Assembly (NCBI GenBank): GCA_039720395.1
Contig: JBBPBK010000108.1
Location: forward strand, 301,318-365,317
Source of the DNA: Liquidambar formosana
Lineage: Eukaryota; Streptophyta; Magnoliopsida; Saxifragales; Altingiaceae
Length of the DNA: 64,000 bases
Direction of reading: 5' to 3'
Shown: piece by piece, positions 1 to 12,239 of the stretch
Position numbering within the stretch: the stretch's first letter is position 1
Layout of the letters: each line of letters opens with the position of its first letter
Notes under the pieces: model-generated
Told to the model about the DNA's origin: nothing
Seen by the model: the letters and a program-made list of their open reading frames with translations, nothing else
Database searches by the model: none
Program-made: the position numbers and the translations under genes

Positions 1-420
1 AATACCACAACTATTATAAGATTATCCAAAATTTAGCCAATCATTATATACATATCAAAGCATCTAAACTTGGACCAAAATCTTCAACATGCACTAGATT
101 CAAAGGTCCTCCAAAAAATGCATTACCTGCCTCAAGAGAAAGAAAAATTCTAATTAATGACTTTCCAACATTTATAGTCTATGCATAATTGCAACAATTA
201 GTAATCAACTTTCATAGTTAATTGTATAAAGAAAGCACTAAAGTCTATAAATAAACCATAACTATAATAGGATTATCCAAAATTTAGCTAATCATTGTCT
301 ACATATAAGGCATCTAAACTTGGGACCAAAATCTTCAACATGCACTAGATTCAAAGGTCCTCCAAAAAATGCATTACCTACCACAATATAAAGAAGAATC
401 CAATTAATGACTTTCAATTA
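1..420. repeat. 251-bp direct duplication
   Basis: Two copies of an AT-rich segment lie head to tail. The first starts near 10 and the second near 261, so the period is about 251 bp. They share long identical stretches, such as the run from 'catctaaacttg' to 'gcattacct', with scattered substitutions and small indels. No ORF spans either copy. Its origin is unknown. Confidence 0.8.
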
Positions 421-1591
421 AAAAAATTTTAAAACTTCATGACTAATTGAAGATTAACAAAAAAAAAAAAAAAGAAGACAATAGATGGAAAAGTGATATG
501 TTAATTGATGGAAAAGTCTCGTGTGATGCATTCTCACGGAAGCAACATCTCTTAAAGGAGAAGAACAGTACACTGATGTAAACTAAGTGACATGTCCTAT
601 TCTTTGAATGTAAACAGTACATTAATGCAATATGCAAGACCAAAAGGACACATTAAACAATTCCAATAAGAAGAAACAAACAAATAAAAAACAAGTACTA
701 AATTAACGTCACTAAGGTCATGATCTAAAAGCTTATCCATTAGAGATCTTTGAACATTACCAAGTTTAGCATTTTTTTTTCTTTTTGATTAGTTTTTGAA
801 CTATAAGAATAAAAAAGTTTGAGTTTTGAATGAGTTTCAATGGTTGAAAACTCATCCATGGGGGTCGACTTTGATGTAGGAACATCACTCAAGGGCTACC
901 ATGGCCTGGCAAGTATGGCCTAAAATATTGATATAGCATCCAAGACAGACAAGAAACATTTCTTCCCAACAACTGGGAGTAGATTTTGTTCCAAATTTTC
1001 CAATTCCCAACAAGGACACCATTACACCACCCATAGGTCATAGCAACTCATATAATTAACTCCCACTACTTCTAACGATCATGGAATGATAGTAATAATA
1101 CAAGTGATGCATTCAAAAATGGCAATAGTACATGTGGAAAGGATCATGATACAGATGATGGTATCCCTAGTGGAGATCATGGTAGTCAGGTTATCCACAG
1201 TAGAAGGAATCCAATGGTGTCTGTACTGTATACTCAAGAGATGGGTACCACCCATGCAACATAAGATGAGTTTGTAGGTAAGCATAAAGAAATAATCATG
1301 CAGGAATACCTATTTCTACAAGTGTAGGGTATAGCTCAGCTAGGCAAAAATTAGATTTGGGATTTCCATCTGATTAACAACCCATCAGGATCAATCATTA
1401 GGTTGGCTTTGTTTGATTTAGTTGTCTACATAGGTATTCTATAATTATTAAAGATCCAAGTTTAACTAAAATAAAATTTGTTATCCAACATACCATATAA
1501 TGCCCAAATTATAGGAAAGTGCTAAAAGAACAATTAGTAAATTAACATACCATATAATGCTAAAATTATATTGTTGATGTTGGGTCTAAGT
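421..1591. other. AT-rich DNA, no gene seen
   Basis: Both strands are AT-rich with only short chance ORFs. I see no recognisable protein motif, LTR end or tandem repeat. The 3' end of the CACTA element to the right should lie somewhere here, but I could not find a convincing CACTACA-type terminus. Confidence 0.5.
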
Positions 1592-3440
1592 CTAAGCAAA
1601 ACGCTCGAAAGGGCGCTCAGGATCAAACTGAGTGAGAAGGATAGTGAGAGGTTGGGACAGAGTCAAATCCTGCCTGCTAAGTAATATGGCATTTATTAGT
1701 GCCTGCATGCTTGCCAAATGCTCCTTATCATCCTTCCTACCCTCCTCCACTATTCTCAAATGCTCCTGTGCATCTCTAGCCTCCTTTATAGCCTTTTTTG
1801 CAGCCTCCTCTGTAGTCTTCTGAGTATGCTCTGCCTTTGCTAGTGCTTCCCGTGTAGCTACATCTTGAAATTGCTGAATAATGGCCTGCGGCGGAACTAA
1901 ACCACGTATAGGTTCGCCACGAAGCGCTATTCTCCCAACCACTTCTTTAAATGCTAGATTTCGAGCATCATAAACCTGCATACCCTCTGGGGCTTGGTTT
2001 ACCTGTTCTTGCATTTCCTCCTACATTAGATTTACAAATGTTAGATTAACTAACTTGCTACATGATTTACATGGATAATAAATGATTTTGAATTAAACAT
2101 ACCACAAGCTCCTGAACTGGTGAGGCGATAGGCTAATCATCTTGTGTTAGAGTGTGTGTCACCACAAACATGGTCATTTTGTCTGGCTTGAAACCTCCAT
2201 TTTTGCATATCTACCATCATCAAATAAAGCAAAAAAACATATATAATCGCAATTATTGCTAACTTGCATATAGTTGTTAGGTTAAGAAAAAACTTCAGTG
2301 GAAACAAACTATAACAGAGCCTTCTACTGATTCACATCCATTGATTCAATTTTCAATTCTGAAGTTTTATAAAAAAAATAGGTCTCCTGAACTTCAAACA
2401 TGGCATGCTCGATGATAACAAGAGCAAAAGTTTTCTAGCATAAATGCTTTAATGTTTATATGGTTATATTCAAATAAATGATAGTTAGTACTTGATCAGC
2501 CTCAGCCCAAACAAAGGACTTTCTCCCACACCTGTGATGAACTCTTAGTTTTTTTCCGATTTTTACAGTTTGTCTCCCTTTTATCCTGTAGTTGACGTTA
2601 GAAAATGAAGAATTAAAATAGAACATATATTCCCTATATAAAAATAGTTAAAAAGTTTCTATTTTGACCATTAATTACCATCCCCTCATCACTCCTCCAG
2701 TAGTTAACAAGATTCTTCCATTGAGTCGGATCAAAATTTGGTGGTTTGTGCAGATACTGCTCCTTAAGAGGCCGATTATGGTCATGCCATTTTTTCTTCA
2801 GTCTACGCTTTGCAGACTTTCAAAGGATATTCAATTTTGACCTTACCCAGCTCTTAGTTAAAGGGTTCTCATACTTGAATTCAATCTGCACAAAAATTAC
2901 AATTTAAGGGCAATAAGTGGATATATGTACATTAATTAAAGATCCTATTAAAAGAACTATCCAACCAAATAATAATTATTATTATAGAAATAGATGATAA
3001 AATTTTTGTAAATCCACAACTACGACACCACTACTTAAACATACCTCTATCATATCCATGACAATCTCAATGTGATCTTTATTCATATCCCTCCAGTCTA
3101 AGATATCTAAACAAATGGGATCCCCAGTCTGCATAATCTTACCAATGTGCTGAGATAACGCATGTCCCTCTTTCCCAATAGGTTGACCTTTATCATTAGC
3201 CGCTACAGTCACATGGCCTCGAATCCCCTTAAGGCCACGACCAATAGTAGGTCCTCTCCGCCTCGGCCCTGCTATTGGAATCAGTTAATGAACAATAACA
3301 TAACATGTAAATTGGTTAGCATAGTGCACGGTTAATATTAATTATATAAATAGGTTCATGTATGAAAAATATAACCGCTTTCTTACCATCCTGAACTTGC
3401 TCTGCGCCAACTGGAGGAGCATTTGCAAGGACTTGCCTAT
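1592..3440 (-). pseudogene. TNPA-like CACTA protein (Transposase_24), broken
   Basis: In En/Spm elements the second gene product binds subterminal repeats and helps bring the transposon ends together. Family features seen here, in order: a 5' exon near 3388-3440 ending at a GT donor (GATG|GTAAGA); an exon from about 3275 with RGPTIGRGL and DKGQPIGKEG; an exon with the WVRSKLN and KKKWHDHN region and the typical PTQWKNLVNYW; an exon near 2460-2560 with NRKKLRVHHRCGRKSF; and a last exon (1592-2030) encoding an alanine/glutamate-rich coiled coil of about 140 residues. A GT-AG intron precedes the last exon (TTGTG|GTATG ... AATGTAG|GAGG). A TGA at 2820-2822 interrupts the domain in frame. Names rest on recalled family motifs. 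Confidence 0.75.
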
Positions 3441-3926
3441 TTCATATAGGCTGTCTCATGTGCAACTCTTTAATCAACACAAAAAGCTATATTAGTCTCT
3501 ATTTATGTAAACAAACTACCACACAGATGCGTTGCATATAGACTATATTTAGTTCTATCATGATTAACTAAATTTAATCAAAAGTTGAGAGCTATAATTA
3601 CAATTTAGGTGCAAAAAATAAAAGTAAATAAAAGAAGGGAAAAAGAACCAACCACTTGAAACATAATTATTTACATAATGATAGATAACTATCATTATTA
3701 ATGATAGTGGATATTTAGTAGTATATATATAATATATACAATATTCACAGTTTTTTATAAAGTAAATTTCTATAATAATCATTATACAACATTCACATTT
3801 TTTTTCTTCTGATAAAGTAAATTTCATTGGTAGAAAAAAGTCAAGTACACAAGATGAATACAAGAGAAAGCCAAAAAAGTAAATTGTGCAACATTCACAA
3901 TTTCAAAAAGTCCATGAATTCATAGA
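3441..3926. other. Spacer between the two CACTA genes
   Basis: AT-rich DNA between the end of the transposase remnant and the first visible exon of the TNPA-like gene. It contains no supported coding sequence. A promoter or 5' leader for the downstream gene could lie here, but I see no clear TATA box. Confidence 0.45.
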
Positions 3927-4338
3927 ATTCTATGAACACATATTGTCATCGTCACTATCATCAAACTCTCTTTGAACACCACTGGCCTCTCCAACTGGTT
4001 GATCAGGAACTTCAATGGGAGGAAGATTGGGCCTAGCTTGAAGCACATTGTCCATATTAACCACGACCTCATCCAATTGATTGCTAATATATTGCTCGAC
4101 CTCGCAAAATGTATTTTCTTTATCTATAGACCTTTCCTCATCTTTCATGTTAAAGAAATCCCTAGGCACAACTTTAATAGCAGCCTTCCAGCCCTCTTCT
4201 CATGGGTTTTCCACATAGAAAACTTGCAAAGATTGTGAAGCAAGAATGAACGGTTCCTTGGTATATTTGAATTGTTTAGAGTTAACAACTGTGATTCCAT
4301 ATTCGTTTTCCTTGATAGCACTCCCTTGTACCCACTTA

Positions 4339-5041
4339 TAGGGGTGTTCGTGATTCGGTTTGGTTCGGTTTTAGGGTAGATTTTAAACCAAACCATTGTA
4401 CTTCGGTTTTTGTTTTCTCAAACCAAAACCAAACCATATTATAAAAAAACCAAACCAAACCAAACCATAAAATTTCGGTTTGGTTCGCTTCGATTTCGGT
4501 TTTATCCTATCAAATAACAACAAATAATTAAAAATAAAAAAATGACAAGCCAAACTCTAAATAAAAACATTTTTAATAAAATCATTATATTAGCAACTAA
4601 AAAAAATATTAAACATTGTATCAAAATGGAAAAATATTGACTTATGTCAATTCAAGTTCAAATCTCCAATCTAATACGTGTCAATATCTCACACAATAAT
4701 AATGACTAGTTTAATACATGCCAATCTAATAAATAAAAAACATTAAGAAAATTTACAATCTATTACCTATTATGCCCTCATTAGAATAAAAAATTTACAA
4801 ATTAAGTTTAATATGTAATATATAAAATTATATATATTTATATTATATTTTTTCGGTTTTTTCGGTTTTTTCGGTTTGGTTTGGTTTTTTAAACATGAAA
4901 ACCAAAACCAAACCAATTTAATTCGGTTTTCTAAAATTAGAACCAAAACCAAACCTAAGGACAAAAAAACCAAACCAAACCGACCGGTTTGGTTTGGTTC
5001 GGTTTGGTTTTCGGTTTTAACCTAAACCATGAACACCCTTA
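4339..5041. mobile_element. 703-bp hAT-type MITE inside the CACTA transposase
   Basis: The ends are inverted repeats starting TAGGGGTGTTCGTG on the left and, read from the other strand, TAAGGGTGTTCATG on the right. The 8-bp sequence cccactta is duplicated perfectly on both sides (4331-4338 and 5042-5049), the hAT signature. Just inside the ends are palindromic tracts rich in 'cggtttggtt' and 'aaccaaaccg'. It has no coding capacity. Removing the element plus one target copy restores the DUF4216 reading frame across the site, which confirms the borders. Confidence 0.9.
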
Positions 5042-5574
5042 CCCACTTACACTTGAAGAATACAACCTTCCTATCTTCATGATAACTCAATTCAATGATA
5101 TCCACAAGTTGGCCATAGTACGTGCGATCTTCATTTGTTGTTGTCTTCGCAGTAACTATGACACCACTATTTTGAGTTTTCTTTTTATTGTTAATGCTTA
5201 TGGTGCGAAATCTAAACCCATTTCCCACAAACTTTTTATATCTTTTGGCATTCCCACTAGGTCCGATGGCAAGCTACCTTTAAGGTCATTTGTCTTAGAG
5301 TCACCATCTTCCACATAAAAACATCGAACCTATTTAATTATAAGTGGAAAAATTGGTTATTTGAAAATGGAGAAACACATTGCTCTAAATTCACGCATTT
5401 TTTGTTTAGGAAGAATCCAAACATACAAAGTACTTACATTGTCTTTGAACCATGTCGGGAAATGCTCTCGATGCATGCGTTTAATGAGTGACTCCCGAGC
5501 AAAAGGATTCTGAGTTGCAATAAGTTGATAGTGTTCTCTACATACTAAAACAACCTTAATTAGAACCATGTATA

Positions 5575-5576
5575 TA

Positions 5577-5610
<34 letters not shown>

Positions 5611-5625
5611 TAGATATATATCAAC
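5575..5625. repeat. (TA)n microsatellite
   Basis: A run of TA dinucleotides with a short GATA part lies in non-coding sequence of the CACTA transposase remnant. Confidence 0.9.
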
Positions 5626-8600
5626 ATATTGTGCACGCCTAAATGCATCACCAACAATGAGAACATGTCTTACTGAATAAATGGGGTCACTTCAAGACAA
5701 TTAGAAAGAAGATATGAATGCATTTGTTGTTTATCTTTGAACTCTAATAAAAACGTCTTAATCATCCCCATTGCACGACTCGAACTAGAGAAAATAAACA
5801 ACCCTTCGTGAGATCTAGCTCCACTATCTTCATAATTCCTAGGAACACGAGTCAACTTTGTCTGCACGTCATGTAAATACCTTGTGGCAAAAGTCAAACA
5901 CTCTTCCACTAGATACCCTTCTGCAATAGATCCCTCTGGTCAACTTCTATTCTGCACATAATTCTTTAGTGTAAGCAAATACCTACAAGCATGGATGATA
6001 ACATGTATCAAAGGATACCAAAATGGATTTTACAAAGGAATGAATGATTAGTAAGAGATCTTCATACCTCTCGATTGGATACATCCAACGATATTGTACT
6101 GGTCCAGCAATACTAGCCTCATAGGGTAAATAAATTGCTAAATGCACCATTACATCAAAGAATGCTGGTGGAAAAATTCTTTCCAGGTGGCAAAGGGTTA
6201 GTGCGACCCGAGATTCGAGTTCCCTAAAACCATCAACTGTACCAACTTTTGAACATAATTCTCTAAAGATACTACAAAAGTCGATTAAAACAGCAGCAAC
6301 ATTCTTTGCCAACGACTTTTGCACAGTTATTGGAAGCAATTGTTGCATTATAATGTGATAGTCGTGGCTCTTCAACCCAATAAGTACCCGTTGCTTGAGG
6401 TTCACACAGTGCGATACATTTGCCACATAACCATCAGGCACTCTAACTTCTTCCAATACAGTTAAAAATGCATCCTTCTCTTCATTGGACATTGTGTAAC
6501 ATGCAGGATTGTAGTGCTTTTTCCCTCCAAGACATGTTACATAATTATGCAACACATGCCTTATGTTTATATTTTTCAAGTCCTCACGTGTCTTCTCACC
6601 ATCCTTTGTATGTTTATCAATATCCAATAAAGTCCCCACCAGGCTGTCACAAATGTTCTCCGTATGCATTACATCCAAGTTGTGTCATATTAACAAATGC
6701 TCCCAATATGGTAATTTAAAGAATATACTCTTTTTCTTCCATCCATCTACCCTTTTTGGACCCTTACACTATTTCTTTCTAAATGTGACATTAAGGTCAT
6801 GCATCTGTTCCAAATGTTGAGAACCAGACCAGATCCTTGGTGGAGATCTCCATTCAGTCTCCCCATTAAAAGTTGTTTTTTCACGATGAAAATGGTGTTC
6901 GATATCCAACCATCGACAGTGGGCCATGTAACAAATTTTTTGACTAGCATCTAAATATTTTGCATCAATATCTACGTTGCAATCAGGACAAGCAAAGTGT
7001 CCTTTAGTTTTCCACCCTGACAAGTCTCCATATGTGGGGAAGTCATTAATTGTCCATAATATTGCCGCACACATTGTGAAATTTTCTTTTCTTGCTGCAT
7101 CATATGTACGTAAGCCATCAACCCACAAATCCTTCAACTCATCAATCAATGGTTCCAAATACACATCAATGTTATTCCTAGGTGCACTGGGACCAGGAAT
7201 GAGCAATGACATTATAAAGTAAGGTTGTTTCATACACAACCACGTTGGCAAATTATACGGCATCAAAATTACAGGCCACGTGCTATGGGAATGGCTCATA
7301 GAACCAAATGGATTAAAACCATCGCTTGCTAACCCAAGTCTAACATTACGAGGCTTAGCGGCGAACACTGGATACCGGTTGTCTAAGGTTGCCCAAGCTT
7401 CAAAATCAGCAGGATGCCTCAATACCCCATCCTTCGTACAATCGTCTTCATGCCATCTCATCAAACCCGCAGTTTTATCTGACATGAACAGTCTCCGTAG
7501 TCTTGGCTTAAAAGGTAAGTGACGTAGAACCTTGGTAGGTATTTTCTTCTATCTAGTAGACGTAGAGTCTACACTATCGTTGGTGGTTTGCCACTTTGAA
7601 GTCTTCCATATAGAGCAAGTCTCATCATTTTTTGAACTTTTCCAGTACAACATGCAGTCATTAGGGCATGCATCAATCTTGTCATACCCAAGACCTAGTT
7701 CGCCAATTATCTTTTTGCTATAATAAAATGAGTTAGGCAGTGTTTCACCTTCAGGGAGTGCATCCTTCGGTAACTTAAGTACCATTATGAAACCCTTATC
7801 AATCAATCCATGAAGACATTTAATGTGGTATAAACGAATAAGGAATGAAAGCTTACTGTACTTCTTACATCCCGGGTACAACTCTTGCTCAGAATCTTTA
7901 AGCAACTTGAAAAATTCTGTCGCATCGAGATTTGGATCATCAATACATTCATCCTGCCTGCCTTCATCTTGCCCACCTTCATCTTGCTAACCTTCATGCG
8001 ACGGGATCCCGAATGCCCCATGTAGCATTCCTTGCATATCATCAGCTTCCTCAATTTCATCTTCTTCAACTGGCATTGCCTCTATAGAGCGAAGCAATTC
8101 CAATTCCCTATGGTGGACCCATATACTATGGGAATATCTTTGAGCCCATCCCACGATTGTTAGATGTTGGTGTACAATGTCCGGACTAAGCCTATTCAAA
8201 TTATAGCAATCCTTACATGGGCAGTAGATCAAACCTCTTAAAGATGCCTTATTAAATGCATATTTGATGAATTTCTTGAGTCCGGTTTGATATTCTACAA
8301 ATAGGATGTAGTTCAATCCAACTCTTATACATGATAAAATTCCAGCAACTTCAATACTGTAACGAAAAAAAAATCATTCAAATTGAAGCCCATAATGTCT
8401 ACTATATTTTATAACAAGGTATTTTGCATAGTATATATAGCCTATGGAGAAAGCTATTGTCTTCAAAATCCTCCAATAAAGTAGACCCTATTACTCGTGC
8501 ATCCATATGTCTGAAACCTTTAATCATTGGGTGTTTGTGGGACAAGGTTTTTAAAGATAGATAAGTAGACACTAGGTGTTTGTGAGATAGGTTCATTTCC

Positions 8601-8639
8601 TTGACTTCGTTTTGGGCTTCGGTGTTGAAGGAGTTGCGG

Positions 8640-8817
8640 GAGTACCTTTGTTTGTATTTAGATATAATTGGCTGGCTATTTTTAACCTTTAGTGATTATT
8701 TTCTAGTTTGCATTTCTCTCTTCTGCTTTCTCATATGGGACATCTCGTCCCCTTTGTAATCCTTTTCTCTTTTTAATAAATTATTGTTGCTTATCCAAAA
8801 AAAAAAAAAAAAATAGA
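8640..8817 (+). mobile_element. LINE-like 3' end with poly(A) tail
   Basis: The segment ends in TTTTAATAAATTATTG, then TTGCTTATCC, then a run of 17 A. An AATAAA signal about 20 bp before a poly(A) run, with a 'cttatcc' tail, is usual for 5'-truncated plant L1 LINEs; a processed transcript is the alternative. No ORF remains and I could not find a clear target-site duplication. Confidence 0.5.
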
Positions 8818-10655
8818 GAGAGAGAAACCTTTAAAATCTAATATTTTATATGTTTTTATAAACAATGATCATAACAACTTAAAGTTAAAAATCATCAGCC
8901 ACTAAGATAAATAAAACCTTCACTCAATATGCTAATGTGACAAATGATACAACTAAAAGAAAACTTAAAAAAGTAATGCATTCTTACATAATCCCTCACA
9001 TTACATATAAGAAATAGGAAACTACCATTTTCATTAAAATTATATCATGTCAATAGATTCCAAGAAATGAAAACACATTTAGGAAGAACCTATATAAATC
9101 TTAGTTTTGCAATGAAAGAGAAAGATGAAAGAATTAGAATAAACATGAAGTGTACTTAGTAAATGTAGGAACGAACTAACTCACCAAATTGTGAACAACT
9201 CTTTCAAAACCGTACCCCACAGTGTTGCAACCTAACAAGCAAATAAACCCCATTAGATCAAGAATAAATGTAAAATTGATGTGAAGAAAAATATAATTAT
9301 GTGTAAACCAATGGATATGAATAACATGGATATTTCTTGTCCTATGAGTTTGATGGTCCTATCCCATTTAAGAATTATATACCATTCAACTATTACGTTA
9401 CTACATACATATGACATTTTCATAAAAATTTCGGTAGCATTTCCTTACCGTTTTCCAAGTACGTAATTTAGAGAGTAAGGAACATTTCAATTCTTCTCTA
9501 AACTCACACCCAGAGAACATTTAGGAAACGTTACTAAAACTTTTAGAAAGATATCAAATGCATAAGTGCGTAATAGTTGAGCGGTATATATTCCTAAACT
9601 ATCCAAATGGACAATTCAAGAATCGATACGTCTCAAGGTGCCAACTACTAACATCAACACATAAAATTTTGTTGGGAAACACATCGTATCATAAAGACAA
9701 AGAAGTGTTTACCCTACACCATCAATGTGTTAAAAAAGAGGTAAGTAGCACCTTGTGCCGTCGTATCATTCTTGAACGGGTAATCTAGGTTGATATGATG
9801 AAGAAAATAATAAAATAACAAACAAGAGCCAAATATAAGACATATTAATAGGATCCAAAGCACTATCAAAACAAGAAATTAGAAAACAATTACTTTAATA
9901 ATATCTCTAATTCATGCATTTTCTAACTCTGAATAAAACCCCCCTTTGATTTTATTAGTTAGTCCTAGAATGTGTTGCTCTCTTCCTCTTCAAACCCCCC
10001 CCCCCCCAAAAAAAATTATAATGACAGTAATAACAATAAAAAAAAAAAAACTCCAAGAATATTATACCAGCCCAAGCTAACCCAACTCCTAATCTTCAGT
10101 CCCCCTACTGCTTCTATGAGTGAGAAACTATAATAAATTAGTCAACCCAACAAAAATTAATTAAATAAATCAATAAAGTAACTAACCACGAGGGGGTATA
10201 GGAAAGATGGATTCTCGTGCTGAAATGGGATTCTATGGTTTTTTATAATTTTTTTTTTTAAAAATGAGCTAGAGTATCAAAGAAAGACTAGCATGTGCAT
10301 CATAGCTCGAAATTTATTAAATGAAGGAAAAAGAAGTACAACGAAAGAGAAAAAAAAAAAAAAGGGGATTGCATTGTCTTTGTGCATAGAGGAGTGATTA
10401 TATTGCTATGACAATTCTCGACAATTTTCTGTTGTCTTCTCTTACTTTTGAGTGAGAGAAGAGAGAGAGAGAGTTTGGCTCAAAGTTAGTTATTGATGGA
10501 TAATTTATGTTCTTCATTGGAAAAACAAAAGTTATTGATGGACAAGACCAAGTCAGACAATCAATTAGTTATTCTAATAAGCTCATAGGTAGATAGAAAC
10601 AAAATTTATAAGTCAAGATTAAAGCTAGAGAAAATAGGGAAGCACAGTAGCTTAC
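8818..10655. other. Unassigned AT-rich DNA
   Basis: No supported gene. It probably includes the 5' flank of the CACTA element and intron sequence of the NECAP-like gene, whose exon ends at 10656 with a GTAAGC donor. A C-run (near 9996-10007), A-runs (near 10040 and 10350) and a GA-rich stretch (10449-10474) are the only landmarks. Confidence 0.4.
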
Positions 10656-10687
10656 CAATGTTCTCTTCTATCCGAAGAACAAAGTAT
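10656..10687 (-). pseudogene. NECAP-like gene, downstream small exon
   Basis: The 32-nt exon reads YFVLRIEENI, a conserved block of NECAP (adaptin-ear-binding coat-associated) proteins, which help clathrin-coated vesicle formation. It ends at a good donor (ATTG|GTAAGC). Its phase (third base of an Arg codon, then Tyr) fits the exon at 24052-24124, which ends in VIDSSR. The two are separated by about 13.4 kb because a retrotransposon lies in the intron. The expected AG acceptor is missing: the sequence reads 'cttctgcaatac' where 'cag' is expected. Exons further downstream were not found in the window. Confidence 0.7.
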
Positions 10688-10765
10688 TGCAGAAGAAAGG
10701 AGTTTAATTTAGACACACTCTAGATACTAGATGAAGGTATTGATGCTTTCAAAATGAAAAGCAAG

Positions 10766-10800
10766 CTTAACTTTGTGTTTATCTTTTAAAAAAAAAAAAT
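10766..10800. repeat. Short direct repeat plus A-run at the border of the inverted arm
   Basis: A 21-bp sequence starting cttaactttgtg, followed at once by an A-run, is identical to 12581-12601, the inner end of the adjoining arm. The left arm is therefore bracketed by direct repeats. This could be a long target duplication or a trace of template switching. Confidence 0.7.
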
Positions 10801-11289
10801 ATGACTTTTCTATAAATATCATGGCTATTCCTCCCCAAAACCCTTATCTCTGCAACGATGAATGGGTTTTTCACTTTCATGCTCCCATGGTAACTAGTTG
10901 TCATTCCACTCATCTTCTGGATATTGGAATATTGTGTACATAAGGAGATTCCAATTATGCCAGGGTCCCATTTCTGGTCTTTCTTGAAATTTTGCCATGT
11001 TATTTGTTGCTGGTGTATGTTTTGTATTTTCGATAATTATTTTTTATTTTTTTGATTTGTCTGTTTAGAAGTTGATTCCAGTGTGTTATCTATTTATGAA
11101 TAGTATTTTTTTGTGTTCATTCATTTTGTGTGCTATTTTATCTGTTTGTTCTTTGAGTTTAGCAAATAAAACCATCTTCATTCTAGTAGCAGCAACAACA
11201 AACCAACAAAAAAAAAAAAAAAAAAAACAACAACACACAACAACAACACAACAACAAAAAAAAAAAAAAGAGAGAGAAAAAGAGGAATG

Positions 11290-11832
11290 CTATTCTATAG
11301 TAGCATTCTGAGAAGGATTGGGAGAATCAACACTAGGTTCTCTCTGAACCCTATCCGAGAGTTTTTCAAGTTGACCCCGAATTTGATCCTAGAGCCCTTC
11401 TAGCTCCACAACTCTGGGTTCATGACCCCTAGCATAGGAGTCCACTAGTCTTTTTAGTTCTCTGTTCTCTGCTCTCAAGATCCTCATCCTCCGATGGGAC
11501 CCAGTAAGCAGTTGCTGAAGATTGAGTACTTGATCTCTCAACCCTTGCACTTCCATAGTCCTAGCGTGCAAATGCGAGCCATGTTAGAGGTGACTGTAGC
11601 AACCTGGACACTTAGAGCCATGGAATCTCTCATAACGTCCATATCAGACCTTTCACTCAGAATCCTCTCGTTACGAGGAGTAATGAGTTTTGCAGCCACT
11701 ATTGTGGCATTTGCAAAATTATATAAGGGAATCATTGACCATGATAGGTTGGTAAGTTTAAGAATATTGGTTGCCAAACTTCTGGTTTTGGCACCACGTT
11801 CAGGTTGGGCAATTGTGGGAAGCAGAAGATGA
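11290..11832 (-). pseudogene. Antisense coiled-coil ORF, left-arm copy, broken
   Basis: Same protein as at 15060-15617, about 185 codons when read through. It has a heptad-like, Leu/Arg-rich C-terminal half (LNLQQLLTGSHRRMRI, then AENRELKRLVDSYARG). I do not recognise a named family. This copy lacks the start ATG (ATA), has a 1-nt deletion near 11571 and a TAG at 11389. It keeps TGG and CAA codons where the right-arm copy has stops. The two copies thus decayed separately after duplication. Confidence 0.6.
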
Positions 11833-11996
11833 AGCTATGAGAGTGAGAGGGAGGTTTAGAGAAAGTGAGGCTTTTGAGGATTGAAGGAGAGAGTTTTCAA
11901 TTCCTGCAATCGATCTCTGGTTTTTAAAACTCACCAAACAAGAGTTAAAAAGCAAGGTTCAATGATCGATGCACTGTGGGAGAATTCGGCATGCTA

Positions 11997-12239
11997 TCAG
12001 ACATCAAGGATTAAATAATCCTCTGAATCCTCTCGAGACCTGCAATAATCTACCATTATTGTTGCTTTATTGATAAAATGGTCACATCTTGATATTGCAG
12101 CCTTCCAATTATAGTCAGTCAAAGTTTTAAGCGGTCGGGTGAGAGAGAGTAGGTTTTCGAGTTTGGGTTCAAAGGTTTGGGCATACCAAGTCTTGGATGT
12201 CCGTATAAACCCATCAGCCGTTATTGGGCCACTGGCCAT
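11997..12239 (-). CDS. 80-aa antisense ORF of unknown function (left arm)
   Basis: Starts MASGPITADGFIRTSK, contains KTWYAQTFEPKLENLL and ends in an acidic tail (SREDSEDYLILDV). It has no signal peptide or membrane segment. It lies about 165 bp upstream of the coiled-coil ORF on the same strand, so the two may be parts of one antisense transcript. The right-arm copy starts near 14648 and is shifted out of frame by a 2-bp loss in a CT repeat, so only this copy is open. I do not recognise the family, and expression is uncertain. Confidence 0.35.
   Translation of the reverse strand: MASGPITADGFIRTSKTWYAQTFEPKLENLLSLTRPLKTLTDYNWKAAISRCDHFINKATIMVDYCRSREDSEDYLILDV

Larger units (their letters stand above)
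1592..8316 (-). mobile_element. Degenerate En/Spm (CACTA) DNA transposon, coding core
   Basis: Two adjacent gene remnants in the same orientation have the layout of a plant CACTA transposon: first a TNP2-type transposase (right part), then a TNPA-like gene with a Transposase_24 domain (left part). Both are broken by in-frame stops. A 703-bp hAT-type MITE has jumped into the transposase. I could not locate the terminal CACTA inverted repeats on either side, so the true ends lie outside this interval or are lost. The copy cannot make its own transposase as it stands. Confidence 0.85.
3927..8316 (-). pseudogene. TNP2-type CACTA transposase, multiply interrupted
   Basis: The transposase cuts and moves the element. 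Reading from 8316 downwards: a transposase-associated N-terminal domain (YQTGLKKFIKYAF, then CPCKDCYN and the QHLTIVGW region); a QDEG-rich linker; the Transposase_21 core (ELYPGCKKYSKLSFL, LASDGFNPFG, LPTWLCMKQPYF, LIPGPSAPRNNIDVYLEPL, HNLDVMH); a DUF4218-like part (HDYHIIMQQLLP, HLERIFPPAFFDVMVHL); and a DUF4216-like C terminus (YYGQLVDIIELSYHEDRKVV). A GT-AG intron of about 80 bp lies near 5980-6065. In-frame stops occur at 7987, 7549, 6769, 6685, near 5937 and at 4200. Several could be C-to-T changes of CAG or CGA codons. A MITE splits the DUF4216 part at 4339-5041. It is dead as a gene. Confidence 0.88.

Noticed and set aside
1592..8816. Complete CACTA element with identifiable termini
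   Set aside because: No CACTACA/TGTAGTG pair with a 3-bp duplication could be found around the two genes.
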